A model generated the notes under the pieces. It made no database searches. It was given only the letters and a program-made list of their open reading frames with translations, and was not told the origin of the DNA. Made by a program: the position numbers and the translations under genes. Positions 47,049-57,478 of a stretch of DNA of 64,000 bases are shown in pieces. Numbering within the stretch: position 1 is the first letter of the stretch; every line of letters starts with the position of its first letter. Origin of the DNA: Gammaproteobacteria bacterium (GTDB lineage: Bacteria; Pseudomonadota; Gammaproteobacteria; Eutrophobiales; Eutrophobiaceae); assembly GCA_003250975.1 (NCBI GenBank), contig QKIY01000028.1, positions 62,001 through 126,000 of the forward strand, written 5' to 3'.

Positions 47049-48271
47049 AACGGGGCCCCCCTGACCAGACGGGGCTGATTGCCATACAGTCCCGTCGCCC
47101 TGCGCATGAACTGCCTTTTCAGGGGCGGGACGAGGTTCATCATGGCCATGGCCGAATTGCGCAACAACACCTTGTGTGGCAGTTCGTTATAAAACAGCGT
47201 GGCCAGGCCATGAGAGAAACGATGCACCGCCTTCTGATCAGGTAGCCGCATGTCCAGGTAACGGTTAAGAATCTTGCGCCTGCCCGGATCCTCCCCGGCC
47301 CGCAGCGTCGGGATCAGTATCTCTGCCAGTCCGGCAATATCGCGCAGACACAGATTGAATCCCTGGGCCCCGTTCGGGTGCAGGGTATGGGCGGCATTCC
47401 CCAACACTACCAGCCGTTCTCGTACCTGTTCCCTGGCAAGGATACAGCGTAGCGGGTAGGACTTACGCGGACCGGCTTGCCGCAGGACGCCTAGTCGCCT
47501 GCCAAATGATTGCTGCAGACGGAAAAGAAAAACCTCGTCATCGAGCGCCAGATATTCGTCTGCTTGATTAGTTGCTACCGTAAAAACAACAACGCAGCGA
47601 TCCTTGTTTAACGGCAGTAACGCCAGTGGGCCGTCAGGGGTAAAGCGTTCAAAAGCCGTATCCTTGTGTGAACGTTCCGGTGTCACGCTGGTAACGATCG
47701 CCGTCTGACCGTAATTCATCTGGTCGACCTCTATCCCGAGGGATTGGCGGATAGGCGAGTGTGCCCCATCAGCTGCGATCACCAGGTGACTGGTCAGGAT
47801 CTGTTCACCATCCTTGCCCACCACCTCCAATTGTGTCTTGTCAGGCGAGATATGGACCGAGCGGACATTTGCGGGACAGATAAAATCAATATTCGTCTTC
47901 ATTGATAGCTGCTTCAGCAAAACCTCGCCCAGGGCGTGTGCCTGGACCACATGACCAAGTGCAGGGATCCCCAGGGTTGCGGCGTGAAGACGGACACAAC
48001 CAAAATGGCAGCGGTCAGAAACATGAATTGCACGTACGGGATGTGAGCGGCTGATCAGGTCCTCCCAGAAGCCCAGCCCTGCCAGTATCCGTTGCGAGGA
48101 GAGCGACAGCGCGAGACCTCTGTCATCATAGCTCGGTTGGCTTGCGGCCTGCTGCGGGACCGCCTCGATCAGACCGATGCGGGCATTAGTACTCGCAAGC
48201 GCAATGGCCAGGCTGGCTCCCACCATACCGCCGCCGGCGATCAGCACATCGTAATCAGGCTGCGATGCCAT
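47045..48271 (-). CDS. ubiH: FAD-dependent ubiquinone hydroxylase UbiH
   Basis: 408 residues. The N-terminal FAD loop is DVLIAGGGMVGASLAIALAS, the DG motif is VIAADGAHSPIRQSLGI, and the C-terminal FAD motif is VVLGNAAHTLHPNGAQGFNLC. UbiH hydroxylates 2-octaprenyl-6-methoxyphenol at C1. A tandem of two homologous flavoproteins occurs here as in enteric genomes. The start overlaps the end of pepP by 17 bp. Paralogues are only about one-third alike by eye. Confidence 0.92.
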   Translation of the reverse strand: MASQPDYDVLIAGGGMVGASLAIALASTNARIGLIEAVPQQAASQPSYDDRGLALSLSSQRILAGLGFWEDLISRSHPVRAIHVSDRCHFGCVRLHAATLGIPALGHVVQAHALGEVLLKQLSMKTNIDFICPANVRSVHISPDKTQLEVVGKDGEQILTSHLVIAADGAHSPIRQSLGIEVDQMNYGQTAIVTSVTPERSHKDTAFERFTPDGPLALLPLNKDRCVVVFTVATNQADEYLALDDEVFLFRLQQSFGRRLGVLRQAGPRKSYPLRCILAREQVRERLVVLGNAAHTLHPNGAQGFNLCLRDIAGLAEILIPTLRAGEDPGRRKILNRYLDMRLPDQKAVHRFSHGLATLFYNELPHKVLLRNSAMAMMNLVPPLKRQFMRRATGLYGNQPRLVRGAPL

Positions 48272-49574
48272 GGGCCATTAATGACTCTATTTCGTCGATG
48301 GTCTTGGGGGCATCGCTGCTCAATACCTCGTTCCCGTCCTCCGTGACCAGCACATCGTCTTCAATACGGATGCCGATATTCCACCAACGTTTAGCCAGTC
48401 CTTCGCTGCCGGCAGGCAGGTATAGGCCCGGCTCCACCGTCAGTACCATGCCAGGTTCAAAGGTGCGCCATTCGCCCTCGACCTTGTAATCACCCACATC
48501 ATGGACATCCATACCCAGCCAATGGCCGGTCCGGTGCATGTAATACCGGGTATAACTCTTCTCCTTGATGTGTTGTGAAGGCTTGCCTTTTAATATCCCC
48601 AGCTCGACCAAGCCCTCAGTCAGGGTCCTGATTGCGGCATTATGAGGCTCGTCCCAGTGATTACCGGGCCTGACCATCTTGATTGCCGCAAGCTGTGCTG
48701 CCAGGACCACCTCATAGACCTCGCGCTGGGCGGATGAATACTGGCCATTTACAGGAAAGGTGCGGGTAATATCACTGGCGTAATAATCATATTCCGATCC
48801 CGCATCAATCAGGAGCAGGTCGCCGTCTTTCAAGGCGTCCGAGTTTTCCGTGTAGTGCAGTATGCAACCATTGGCGCCACCGCCGACGATACAGGGATAG
48901 GCAGGGTCACGCGCACCGTTTTGCATAAAGACATACTTGAGCTCAGCCTCAAGCTGGTATTCCATCAGGCCTGGCCGACAGATCTGCATCGCCTTCCTGT
49001 GCGCCTTGGCAGTGATCTTTGCCGCCTTTCGCATGGCAGTGATCTCGGCACGGCTTTTATACAGGCGCATCTCGTGCAGGAAATGGTTCAGTGACACGTA
49101 TTCATCTGGTGCATTGACGCCGGTACGTGAACGTTTGCGCACCTGGTTTACCCAACCGAGTACACGCTGGTCAAAACTGACATTGGTGCCCATGGTATAA
49201 AAAACTCGCTCCCGATTCTCCAGCAGGCCTGGCAGGATCTCATCCATGTCCTCAACGGGAAAGGCATCATCCGCACCATATTTGTTGACCGCACCCTCAA
49301 GCCCGGCGCGGCGCCCGTTCCAAGTCTCCATCACCGGGTCATTTTCCCGGCAGAAAAGGATATATTCGCCATGAGGCCTTCCAGGAACCAGTACCGCAAC
49401 GGCCTCGGGTTCCGCATAACCGGTCAGGTAATAAAAATCGCTGTCCGGCCGGTAGGTAAACTCGACGTCACGGTTACGTATGTAGACCGGCGCGGTAGGG
49501 ATAATGGCGATGGTTTCATCCCCCATCATATCCATGAGTTTCTTGCGGCGTCTTGGAAATTCCTTGGCATTCAT
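48255..49574 (-). CDS. pepP: Xaa-Pro aminopeptidase PepP
   Basis: 439 residues, M24B metallopeptidase. Removes the N-terminal residue before a proline. The dinuclear manganese ligands are spread in LLIDAGSEYDYYASDITRTFP, HRTGHWLGMDVHDVG, LTVEPGLYLP and GIRIEDDVLVTEDG. NRDVEFTYRPDSDFYYLTGY opens the N-terminal domain. Start ATG 49574. It lies between ygfB and ubiH as in E. coli. Confidence 0.96.
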   Translation of the reverse strand: MNAKEFPRRRKKLMDMMGDETIAIIPTAPVYIRNRDVEFTYRPDSDFYYLTGYAEPEAVAVLVPGRPHGEYILFCRENDPVMETWNGRRAGLEGAVNKYGADDAFPVEDMDEILPGLLENRERVFYTMGTNVSFDQRVLGWVNQVRKRSRTGVNAPDEYVSLNHFLHEMRLYKSRAEITAMRKAAKITAKAHRKAMQICRPGLMEYQLEAELKYVFMQNGARDPAYPCIVGGGANGCILHYTENSDALKDGDLLLIDAGSEYDYYASDITRTFPVNGQYSSAQREVYEVVLAAQLAAIKMVRPGNHWDEPHNAAIRTLTEGLVELGILKGKPSQHIKEKSYTRYYMHRTGHWLGMDVHDVGDYKVEGEWRTFEPGMVLTVEPGLYLPAGSEGLAKRWWNIGIRIEDDVLVTEDGNEVLSSDAPKTIDEIESLMAHGIAA

Positions 49575-49580
49575 AATCTT

Positions 49581-50141
49581 TTAGTGCAGTTTTGTATATT
49601 CATTCTTTCTACCCGTATCCTTGCGTAATTCATCATGAACCAGGATTGCGCCCATACGGACATATTCAATTAATTCCATCAGTGAGGCTTCGTTTCCTTC
49701 ATCGCCATTCTCGACATTGTCCGTGTCAAGTCGGCAAATCTTGTAAAGGTCCTGGATCACCTCCCGGCACTCGTATGATAACAGATCAAAATCGGTTATC
49801 CCGGCCGCACCCAGGCCACTCAGGAACCCCCCGCACCAATCAGTGAGGGCGGCACTGCGATCAGCTAGCGAGGCGTCATCTGCGGGCAACAGCAACCCCA
49901 GTGCAAACGTGTCCGAGCCTATCTCATCAATGATGCTGCAGGCCATAAGAGACAACTGTTCCAGGCATTGTGACACGGCCTCATTATCCTCCAGATCCGC
50001 CATTAAACATTCTTTCAGCACGTCGTCCTCAATCTCACTCCTGACGCACAGGTAACCGCATAGAAAGCCGTGACATTCCGCCGCCCGGCTGCCACAAGCC
50101 GCTGAAGACAGAAGATTGTTGAGTTCATTAAAGTTAATCAT
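49581..50141 (-). CDS. ygfB: UPF0149 family protein (YgfB/YecA-like)
   Basis: 186 residues. Starts INFNELNNLLSSAACGSRAAECHGFLCGYL, a pattern of the YgfB family. Further text ADDASLADRSAALTDWCGGFLSGLG is typical. Helical, cytoplasmic, no known enzymatic residue. In Pseudomonas YgfB affects antibiotic resistance via an AmpDh3 link; not known elsewhere. First gene of the ygfB-pepP-ubiH-ubiI operon, divergent from zapB-like. Start ATG 50141. Confidence 0.9.
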   Translation of the reverse strand: MINFNELNNLLSSAACGSRAAECHGFLCGYLCVRSEIEDDVLKECLMADLEDNEAVSQCLEQLSLMACSIIDEIGSDTFALGLLLPADDASLADRSAALTDWCGGFLSGLGAAGITDFDLLSYECREVIQDLYKICRLDTDNVENGDEGNEASLMELIEYVRMGAILVHDELRKDTGRKNEYTKLH

Positions 50142-50331
50142 GTAATTGATAGTAATTCTTAAACGGTGATTCCGCCATTTTGCAGATTATCATTGCTGTT
50201 GTCATAACTTTGAAACGAAGGATCGTCAAGGATATCTTGACCCTTATGCATGGCCGCTCTATATTGACTAGACAATGATAAACCAACATGACCACCCGTT
50301 CATCTGATAGAGAAAATTGCGGAACCAAATC
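50142..50331. other. Divergent regulatory region between ygfB and the zapB-like gene
   Basis: 190 bp without a gene. The rightward promoter at 50237-50265 is clear. I found no equally good promoter toward ygfB. Confidence 0.5.
50237..50265 (+). promoter_or_regulatory. Sigma-70 promoter for zapB-like/zapA (and 6S RNA read-through)
   Basis: TTGACC at 50237-50242 and TATATT at 50260-50265 with a 17-bp spacer. Predicted start near 50272, leaving a leader of about 60 bases before the ATG at 50332. Confidence 0.75.
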
Positions 50332-50556
50332 ATGTCTGATAAAAATAATGATAGTAATGATCTTGAGGCACTGGAGACACGAGTCGACGAGCTTATACGC
50401 ACCGTTGATCAGCTAAAAACTGAGAATTCGGCCCTGCGTAATCAGCAGGAAAACCTGGTTAACGAACGCGCCCAGTTAATTGAAAAAACCGAACAGGCAA
50501 GAACCCGCATTGAATCAATGATTTCTCGCTTACGGGCGATGGAAACCCGTTCATGA
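50332..50556 (+). CDS. Small coiled-coil protein, TIGR02449/ZapB-like
   Basis: 74 residues from ATG 50332 (SDKNNDSNDLEALETRVDEL). Almost all is one coiled coil: VDQLKTENSALRNQQENL and NERAQLIEKTEQARTRI with regular hydrophobic spacing. Such proteins lie before zapA in many gammaproteobacteria and are thought to act in division, like ZapB. The ATG has GCGGA nine bases before. The stop overlaps the zapA start by 4 bp, so the two are cotranscribed and translationally coupled. Confidence 0.8.
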   Translation: MSDKNNDSNDLEALETRVDELIRTVDQLKTENSALRNQQENLVNERAQLIEKTEQARTRIESMISRLRAMETRS

Positions 50557-50870
50557 CCAACAACAGCAAACCTCTTAATGTAACGATCCTTGATAAGGAA
50601 TATCTTATAGCCTGTAACGATGATGAACGTGATGTATTGCACCGCGCAATTGAATTAATCAACGTGAAAATGCGTGATATCAAGGCAACCGGTAAGGTTA
50701 TCGGATCGGAACGCATTGCGGTCATGGCTGCCTTGCATCTGGCACATGAATTATTAGAATACAAAGACAGGAATGAGAACTATACTAATAGCGTAGACAA
50801 GCTTATACGCCGGTTACAAAACAAGATTGATGACGCCCTGGTTAAGGGGAAACAAATAGAAATTCAATAA
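50553..50870 (+). CDS. zapA: Cell division protein ZapA
   Basis: 105 residues. Stabilises FtsZ rings. Marks: LNVTILDKEYLIACNDDERDVL and the helix RAIELINVKMRDIKATGKVIGSERIAVMAALHLAHELL. It is in a 4-bp overlap with the coiled-coil gene and is followed by 6S RNA, the usual order in gammaproteobacteria. Confidence 0.93.
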   Translation: MTNNSKPLNVTILDKEYLIACNDDERDVLHRAIELINVKMRDIKATGKVIGSERIAVMAALHLAHELLEYKDRNENYTNSVDKLIRRLQNKIDDALVKGKQIEIQ

Positions 50871-50883
50871 ATCAGGATACCTG

Positions 50884-51086
50884 CTGTTACGGTGTAAAGG
50901 TCACTTTTGGGTATCTTCTGCGGTGTTTGTGTTCAGGGGTGTGGTTACTTGAGCCTAACATACTACACAGGGAGCTAACCGCGTTGTTGTTGAGCATGTC
51001 CCTAGCCGGATAGCCTGATACAATGCCAGCCGCTCCCACTTGGACCCACGGTTCAAGTACAATTCCCTGTAACGGCACCGTGGTTG
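50884..51086 (+). ncRNA. ssrS: 6S RNA (SsrS)
   Basis: The segment after zapA has the marks of 6S RNA, which binds the sigma-70 RNA polymerase and represses it in stationary phase. Visible pieces are the closing stem (GTTACGGTG near 50886-50894 with CACCGTGGT near 51076-51084, with G-U pairs), a GAGCATGTCCC stretch, and the hairpin CTTGGACC/GGTTCAAG at 51039-51057, the equivalent of the E. coli CCTTGAACC/GGTTCAAGG region. Position after zapA is standard. Exact ends are uncertain by several bases. Confidence 0.85.
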
Positions 51087-51151
51087 ATACCCCCTAACTT
51101 TCAATTCCTACCGCCAGTATCTAATTACACTTCCCAAGCCAGGACTTTTGT

Positions 51152-51610
51152 ATGAATTTTTGGTTAATGAAATCCGAACCTGAAACCTTCAGCATTGATG
51201 ATCTCGAGAAGCGGCCGGGACAAACGGAACCATGGGATGGTATACGCAATTACCAGGCACGCAATATGATACGAGATGAAATGAAAAAAGGCGATCTCGC
51301 CTTTTTCTATCATTCAAACTGCAAGGAACCGGGAATCGTTGGCATCATGATCGTCGACAAGGAAGGTTATCCAGATCCGACTGCATTTGATCCTGCAGAC
51401 AAACATTACGATCCGAAAAGTGACCCAGACAAACCGCGCTGGTATCTTGTTGATGTAAAACTAAAGCGTAAATTCAAGCGGACCATAACTCTGAACGAAC
51501 TCCGAGAAAATAAATCACTTGCACACATGAAGCTGCTTCAGAAGGGGAATCGCCTGTCAGTAATGCCGGTAACAAAAAACGAATGGGATGCCATCCTGGC
51601 AATGGAGTAA
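51152..51610 (+). CDS. EVE-domain protein (PUA-like)
   Basis: 152 residues. Starts NFWLMKSEPETFSIDDLEK and continues WDGIRNYQARNMIRDEMKKGD, DLAFFYHSNCKEPGIVGIM, which is the EVE domain. EVE domains bind modified bases in nucleic acids; the role in such single-domain bacterial proteins is not settled. No signal peptide. Start ATG 51152. It follows 6S RNA in the place where E. coli has ygfA (fau). Confidence 0.9.
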   Translation: MNFWLMKSEPETFSIDDLEKRPGQTEPWDGIRNYQARNMIRDEMKKGDLAFFYHSNCKEPGIVGIMIVDKEGYPDPTAFDPADKHYDPKSDPDKPRWYLVDVKLKRKFKRTITLNELRENKSLAHMKLLQKGNRLSVMPVTKNEWDAILAME

Positions 51611-51639
51611 TACAGGTCGCTTTTTAAATGTATTATAAG

Positions 51640-52116
51640 TTATTGCCCGCCTTCCAGTACCGCATCCCTGGCCAGGGTAAAGACATCGAGCCAGGCATGA
51701 TAATAAAAAATAAGTAATACCCCGAAAATCACAAGTAATACTCCGGTTCCCATTTGCATCAGTGCAAATCTTTCCGCCTTCTGCCCCGTATAAACCGGCC
51801 TACCCTCTATCAACCACGAACCAAGGGCCGGGAAGTGCCCCGTCTTTTTTGATCTGTACCCATAACGGAAAACATAAAGACCCGTAGCAAAGGCAAAGGC
51901 AGCGGTTATATATATAACTATTCGCAAAAGGGCAAGTGACTGTAACGCAGCGGCAGCATAATCCTGTTCGGCAAGTAGCTTTTGCCGTTGAATATACTGC
52001 GCCATATATTCCTGTGCGAACCAGACCAATATCAGTCCGATAAAAAACACCACGCAAAGCCACAACAGAACCGTTTTGCGTTTGATGATTTTATATTGGC
52101 TCAGATCAACTTGCAT
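51640..52116 (-). CDS. Hypothetical three-helix membrane protein
   Basis: 158 residues from ATG 52116 (QVDLSQYKIIKRKTVLL); a TTG six codons upstream is also possible, and neither has a clear ribosome site. Membrane helices lie near residues 15-35, 63-83 and 124-145. The middle has RYGYRSKKTGHFPALGSWLI. No family recognised. It lies between the EVE gene (convergent) and ilvA. Confidence 0.65.
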   Translation of the reverse strand: MQVDLSQYKIIKRKTVLLWLCVVFFIGLILVWFAQEYMAQYIQRQKLLAEQDYAAAALQSLALLRIVIYITAAFAFATGLYVFRYGYRSKKTGHFPALGSWLIEGRPVYTGQKAERFALMQMGTGVLLVIFGVLLIFYYHAWLDVFTLARDAVLEGGQ

Positions 52117-52167
52117 AAGGAGGGTTATTATCAACGATCACCTTATTACTGGACCACGAATACCTTA

Positions 52168-53688
52168 TCAGGAAAGAAACATCTTATAAGCTGGATTACC
52201 GGATTCTTCCCAGTATTGCATGCCAAGACTGTCCAGGAATTTCTGAAATTCTCCCATCTCGCTGTCTTTAACCTGTATCCCCATAAGGACACGGCCGTAG
52301 GCTGCACCATGGTTTCGATAATGGAACAGGCTGATATTCCAGCGGTCACCTAGTTGCGTCAGGAAATGCAGCAGCGCTCCCGGCCTTTCAGGGAATTCAA
52401 AACGGTAAAGGCGTTCATTTTTTGCCTGTGGCGCATGACCACCTACCATATAGCGTATATGCATCTTGGCAACTTCGTCATTACTCAGGTCAACCACCTC
52501 ATAGCCCTTTTCAATCAGATGTGCGATCAGGCTGTCCTTCTCCTCGATACCGTGCCGTAATTGTATGCCCGCAAACACATGGGCCAAACTATTATCAGCA
52601 TAACGGTAATTGAATTCGGTGATAAGGCGTGGACCGAGATCATGACAGAAGGCACGAAAGCTTCCGGGGCGTTCAGGGATCGTTGTTGCTATCAAGGCTT
52701 CCCTGTGTTCTCCCAATGCCGTGAGCTCGGCAATATGTCTAAGGCGGTCAAAATTGACATTGGCGCCGCTGAAAATGGCCACCAGTTCCTGTTGCCGGAT
52801 CTTTTCACGGCTTACATACTGCTTGAGACCAGCAACCGCCAACGCACCCGCCGGCTCGGGAATTGAACGGGTATCCTCAAAGATATCCTTAACAGCGGCA
52901 CATATTTCGTCATTACTGACTAGGATAATCTCATCCACCGTCTCACGGCTGATTCGAAATGTTTCTTCACCGGCTTGCCTTACAGCAGCTCCGTCAGCAA
53001 AGATGCCGATATGATCGAGGGTAACACACTGGCCTGCCTCCATGGCCCGCTTCATGCATGGAGCCTCATCCGGCTCAACACCGATAATATGTACTTCAGG
53101 GTTCTGCTTTTTCACATAGGCAGCAATCCCGGCGATCAGACCACCCCCACCCACCGGCACAAAGATTATATCTATCCTGCCAGGGTGCTGTTGCAGAATT
53201 TCAACGCCAACTGTCGCCTGTCCTGCAATCACCAAGGGATGATCAAAAGGCGGGATAAAGGTAATTTTCTCTTTTTCCGATAGCTGAATGGCGTGTTGCT
53301 TCGCTTCATCGTAATTATTTCCGTGTAATACCACATCGGCGCCAAGACGTTTCACAGCGTTGACCTTGATTTCCGGCGTTGTCTTTGGCATGACAATCAT
53401 GGCAGACATCCCCAGTTTCTGGGCAGCAAGCGCGACCCCCTGAGCATGATTGCCTGCCGATGCGGCTATTACGCCATGTTCGCGTTCGGCATTTGAAAGG
53501 GTGGACATTAGATTAAAGGCGCCACGCAGCTTATAAGAAAATACGGGCTGCTGATCCTCGCGCTTCAGCCAGATATTGTTGTCATACCGTCGTGATAATT
53601 CACCTGCATAATCCAGTGAGGTTTTTACTGCAACCTCATAGACGCGGTTCACGGCCTCAGAAATTAATTTTTTGTATTCCTCTAGCAT
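52168..53688 (-). CDS. ilvA: Threonine ammonia-lyase (dehydratase), biosynthetic IlvA
   Basis: 506 residues from ATG 53688; the open frame starts 14 codons earlier. Makes 2-oxobutanoate for isoleucine synthesis. PLP lysine in VFSYKLRGAFNLMS, glycine loop VPVGGGGLIAGIAAY, and SAGNHAQGVALAA. The C-terminal third holds two ACT-like domains (about 330-500) which bind isoleucine and valine, so the enzyme is feedback-regulated. Divergent from rpiA, a common arrangement. Confidence 0.96.
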   Translation of the reverse strand: MLEEYKKLISEAVNRVYEVAVKTSLDYAGELSRRYDNNIWLKREDQQPVFSYKLRGAFNLMSTLSNAEREHGVIAASAGNHAQGVALAAQKLGMSAMIVMPKTTPEIKVNAVKRLGADVVLHGNNYDEAKQHAIQLSEKEKITFIPPFDHPLVIAGQATVGVEILQQHPGRIDIIFVPVGGGGLIAGIAAYVKKQNPEVHIIGVEPDEAPCMKRAMEAGQCVTLDHIGIFADGAAVRQAGEETFRISRETVDEIILVSNDEICAAVKDIFEDTRSIPEPAGALAVAGLKQYVSREKIRQQELVAIFSGANVNFDRLRHIAELTALGEHREALIATTIPERPGSFRAFCHDLGPRLITEFNYRYADNSLAHVFAGIQLRHGIEEKDSLIAHLIEKGYEVVDLSNDEVAKMHIRYMVGGHAPQAKNERLYRFEFPERPGALLHFLTQLGDRWNISLFHYRNHGAAYGRVLMGIQVKDSEMGEFQKFLDSLGMQYWEESGNPAYKMFLS

Positions 53689-53745
53689 ATGTATAAGATA
53701 CCATCTAACTGTAATTCGAGATAATCCCAATCAAGCAAGGAACAA

Positions 53746-54402
53746 GTGAGCCAGGATAAAAAGAAGCAGCTGGCTGCAAAAGCCGCACTGGAGCATGTTG
53801 AAGATGTCTCCATAATCGGTGTCGGTACAGGCTCCACGGTCAATTACTTCATTGAATATCTGGCCGACATAAAGCACAGGATTGAAGGAGCCATAGCCAG
53901 TTCAGAGGCAACAGAGAAACTCCTCAATCAATATCATATCCCAGTCATTCCGCTTAACAGTGTGGCTGAAATCCCTGTCTATGTGGATGGCGCCGATGAA
54001 GCCACCCGGCATCTTCACCTGACCAAGGGAGGAGGTGGCGCCTTGACACGTGAAAAGATCGTTGCCGCCGCCAGTAAGAAATTTATCTGTATTATCGACG
54101 ATTCCAAGCTCGTGGACATGTTGGGAAGATTCCCCCTGCCGATAGAGGTTATCCCGATGGCGCAAAGTTATGTGGCAAGGCAGATTGCCGGACATGGTGG
54201 CCAACCGATTTTAAGGGAGGGATTCAGGACTGACAATGGCAATATCATTCTTGATGTACATAACCTCAGAATCATCAATCCTATTGAGCTTGAAACAAGC
54301 CTGAATAATCTTGTCGGTGTGGTATGTAATGGTATATTTGCAAAACGTCCCGCAGATTTGTTGTTGATTGCAGACAATAACGGGATAAAAACACTAGAAT
54401 AG
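53746..54402 (+). CDS. rpiA: Ribose-5-phosphate isomerase A
   Basis: 218 residues starting with GTG 53746, which has AAGGA just upstream. Marks: [67 protein letters not shown] and [11 protein letters not shown]. Interconverts ribose 5-phosphate and ribulose 5-phosphate, with use in the pentose phosphate and Calvin cycles. Divergent from ilvA. No sign of a terminator. Confidence 0.96.
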   Translation: MSQDKKKQLAAKAALEHVEDVSIIGVGTGSTVNYFIEYLADIKHRIEGAIASSEATEKLLNQYHIPVIPLNSVAEIPVYVDGADEATRHLHLTKGGGGALTREKIVAAASKKFICIIDDSKLVDMLGRFPLPIEVIPMAQSYVARQIAGHGGQPILREGFRTDNGNIILDVHNLRIINPIELETSLNNLVGVVCNGIFAKRPADLLLIADNNGIKTLE

Positions 54403-54548
54403 GGGTTATGGAAAAATCAGAGTATTATTAATTTATGTACATTATCATTGTCTTGTTTGAAAGGTGTTATGATATTCCCATAACGGTGGAAATGTTGCTT
54501 TAATAACAAAATGACTACTCTGAAACTTGTAAATATTGGGAGCGGGTT

Positions 54549-54701
54549 ATGATTTTTTATATTGTCTATGCACTGGCGATTGCTGTACTGGTCCTGCATT
54601 TCACCGGTTGGTTGCAAAGGCGCAATATGGAATGGGTGGTATTGAGCACACCGGTCGCCGTTTTTGCTGTCATCATCCTTGACTATCTACAGATAATTTA
54701 A
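54549..54701 (+). CDS. Small membrane protein
   Basis: 50 residues: ATG 54549, stop TAA 54699. Two hydrophobic helices (IFYIVYALAIAVLVLHF near 2-18 and VLSTPVAVFAVIILDYL near 31-47) are joined by a short loop with WLQRRNMEW. GGGAG lies nine bases upstream of the ATG. Reading frame, ribosome site and placement 15 bases before dtd suggest a real small gene; I recognise no family. Confidence 0.6.
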   Translation: MIFYIVYALAIAVLVLHFTGWLQRRNMEWVVLSTPVAVFAVIILDYLQII

Positions 54702-54716
54702 CCGACTGTAATCTCT

Positions 54717-55154
54717 ATGATCGGCTTACTGCAGCGCGTCAGGCAGGCGGCCGTTGCAGTCAATGGTTCTACCATTGGAAAGATTGACCAGGGCCTTCTC
54801 GTCCTAATCGGCATTGAAAAAAAAGACACCCCCTCCCATGCCGATCGCCTGCTCCACCGCCTCCTGGGTTACCGTGTCTTCAGCGATGAACAGGGCAAGA
54901 TGAACCTGAGCCTCACCGATATCGCTGGTGGACTGCTGCTGGTCCCGCAGTTCACCCTGCCGGCAGATACCCGGAAGGGCATGCGTCCCAGCTTCAGCAA
55001 AGCCGCCCCACCGGAACAAGGGAAAGAGCTGTTTGATTACCTGCTTGCCGAGGCCCGCAAGGCATATCAACATGTGGAGGCAGGACAGTTTGCCGCCGAC
55101 ATGCAAGTATCACTCATTAATGACGGCCCCGTGACATTCTGGCTACAAACCTAA
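54717..55154 (+). CDS. dtd: D-aminoacyl-tRNA deacylase
   Basis: 145 residues, the normal length. Removes D-amino acids and glycine from mischarged tRNA. Marks: [53 protein letters not shown] and [15 protein letters not shown], containing the conserved SQ-like and NxGP elements (here NDGPVT). Start ATG 54717. It follows the small membrane protein and is convergent with hemF, whose stop is 88 bp away. Confidence 0.95.
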   Translation: MIGLLQRVRQAAVAVNGSTIGKIDQGLLVLIGIEKKDTPSHADRLLHRLLGYRVFSDEQGKMNLSLTDIAGGLLLVPQFTLPADTRKGMRPSFSKAAPPEQGKELFDYLLAEARKAYQHVEAGQFAADMQVSLINDGPVTFWLQT

Positions 55155-55242
55155 TTTTCAGCCACAAACTGCAAAAAATAAGTCACAAGTCTGTTGGGGA
55201 CAGCAATGTGTTTTTACTTTTGTCTCGTAGCTTGTAACTATC

Positions 55243-56193
<951 letters not shown>

Positions 56194-56214
56194 TCATTTT
56201 TTCGGTCATATACC

Positions 56215-56808
56215 ATGAGCAAGCGCACGGCAGAAATCAAACGAGAAACCAAGGAAACACAGATTACGGTTTCCCTGGACCTGGACGGGGCTGGTCAGGC
56301 GAATCTGGCAATTGGCATCCCGTTTCTGGAACACATGCTTGACCAGGTAGCACGTCATGGCATGTTTGATATCGTTATCAACGCGAAGGGCGATCTCGAG
56401 ATAGACGCCCATCACACGGTGGAGGATGTTGGTATCACACTGGGCCAGGCCTTTGCCAGTGCCTTGGGCGACAAGACCGGTATACGCCGCTATGGGTATG
56501 CCTATGTCCCGCTGGACGAGGCCCTATCACGTGTTGTACTGGACTGCTCCGGCAGGCCTGGCATTGAATACAATGCAAAGTATCCCCGTGCCCGTATTGG
56601 TGACTTTGATGTCGATCTCCTGTTCGAATTCTTTCAGGGATTCGTGAATCATGGCATGGTCACCCTGCATATCGATAACATCAGAGGGCGCAATGCACAC
56701 CATATCGCGGAAACCATCTTCAAGGCATTCGGCCGCGCCCTGCGCATGGCTGTTGAAATTGATCCGAGGATGCAGGGCATCCTGCCGTCAACCAAGGGCG
56801 CACTCTGA
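56215..56808 (+). CDS. hisB: Imidazoleglycerol-phosphate dehydratase HisB
   Basis: 197 residues from ATG 56215 ([16 protein letters not shown]); the open frame starts 16 codons earlier. Monofunctional, without the phosphatase domain of the E. coli protein. Metal motifs HHTVEDVGI and [12 protein letters not shown] plus the first His motif [11 protein letters not shown]. Makes imidazole acetol phosphate. Next to hisH, 27 bp away. Confidence 0.96.
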   Translation: MSKRTAEIKRETKETQITVSLDLDGAGQANLAIGIPFLEHMLDQVARHGMFDIVINAKGDLEIDAHHTVEDVGITLGQAFASALGDKTGIRRYGYAYVPLDEALSRVVLDCSGRPGIEYNAKYPRARIGDFDVDLLFEFFQGFVNHGMVTLHIDNIRGRNAHHIAETIFKAFGRALRMAVEIDPRMQGILPSTKGAL

Positions 56809-56835
56809 GATACATTACCTGTAGTAAGCCACTCC

Positions 56836-57477
56836 ATGTCTAACGTCGTTGTCCTCGATTACGGAACCAGCAACCTGCGCTCGGTCGCCAAGGCGCTGGA
56901 ATTTGTTGCCGACAATGAACACCGAGTGAGTGTTAGTAATACGCCGAAGGTTATCTTGGCCGCTGATCGTGTTGTCTTTCCCGGGCAGGGAGCGATCGGT
57001 CAATGCATGGCAAGCCTGAAGAAACAGGGACTCGATGACGTCATACGCCAATGCATCCGCAATAAACCCTTTCTGGGGATCTGCCTTGGCCTGCAATCGC
57101 TCATGGATCACAGCGATGAAGATGGTGGTGTGGATTGTCTCGGTATCATCCCCGGGCAGGTCTGGCGATTTCCAACCGATGCCACTGATAGCGAAGGACA
57201 GACCTTCAAGATCCCGCACATGGGCTGGAACCAGGTCCATCAACAAAAGCCCCATGCCTTGTGGCAAGACATTGAAGCCGGTGAACGGTTTTATTTTGTC
57301 CACAGTTACTACGTCTGTCCGGATATAGAACAGGATATTGCGGCCCGTACCGACTACCTGACGGATTTTGTCTCTGCCGTTGCCAGAGATAATATCTTTG
57401 CCTGCCAGTTTCACCCCGAAAAGAGCCAGCATGCAGGACTGACGCTGCTGAAGAACTTTTTATCCTGGACTATCTGA
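56836..57477 (+). CDS. hisH: Imidazole glycerol phosphate synthase subunit HisH
   Basis: 213 residues. Glutamine amidotransferase subunit supplying ammonia to HisF. Nucleophile Cys83 in LGICLGLQ, and the His-Glu pair in QFHPEKSQ (about 195-200). Start ATG 56836. Normally hisA and hisF follow; here purD is convergent one base past the stop, so they must be elsewhere. Confidence 0.96.
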   Translation: MSNVVVLDYGTSNLRSVAKALEFVADNEHRVSVSNTPKVILAADRVVFPGQGAIGQCMASLKKQGLDDVIRQCIRNKPFLGICLGLQSLMDHSDEDGGVDCLGIIPGQVWRFPTDATDSEGQTFKIPHMGWNQVHQQKPHALWQDIEAGERFYFVHSYYVCPDIEQDIAARTDYLTDFVSAVARDNIFACQFHPEKSQHAGLTLLKNFLSWTI

Positions 57478-57478
57478 A

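Noticed and set aside
55155-55242. Long inverted repeat AGTCACAAG/CTTGTAACT between dtd and hemF
   Set aside because: The arms have a mismatch and are about 40 bases apart; no T run in a useful place.
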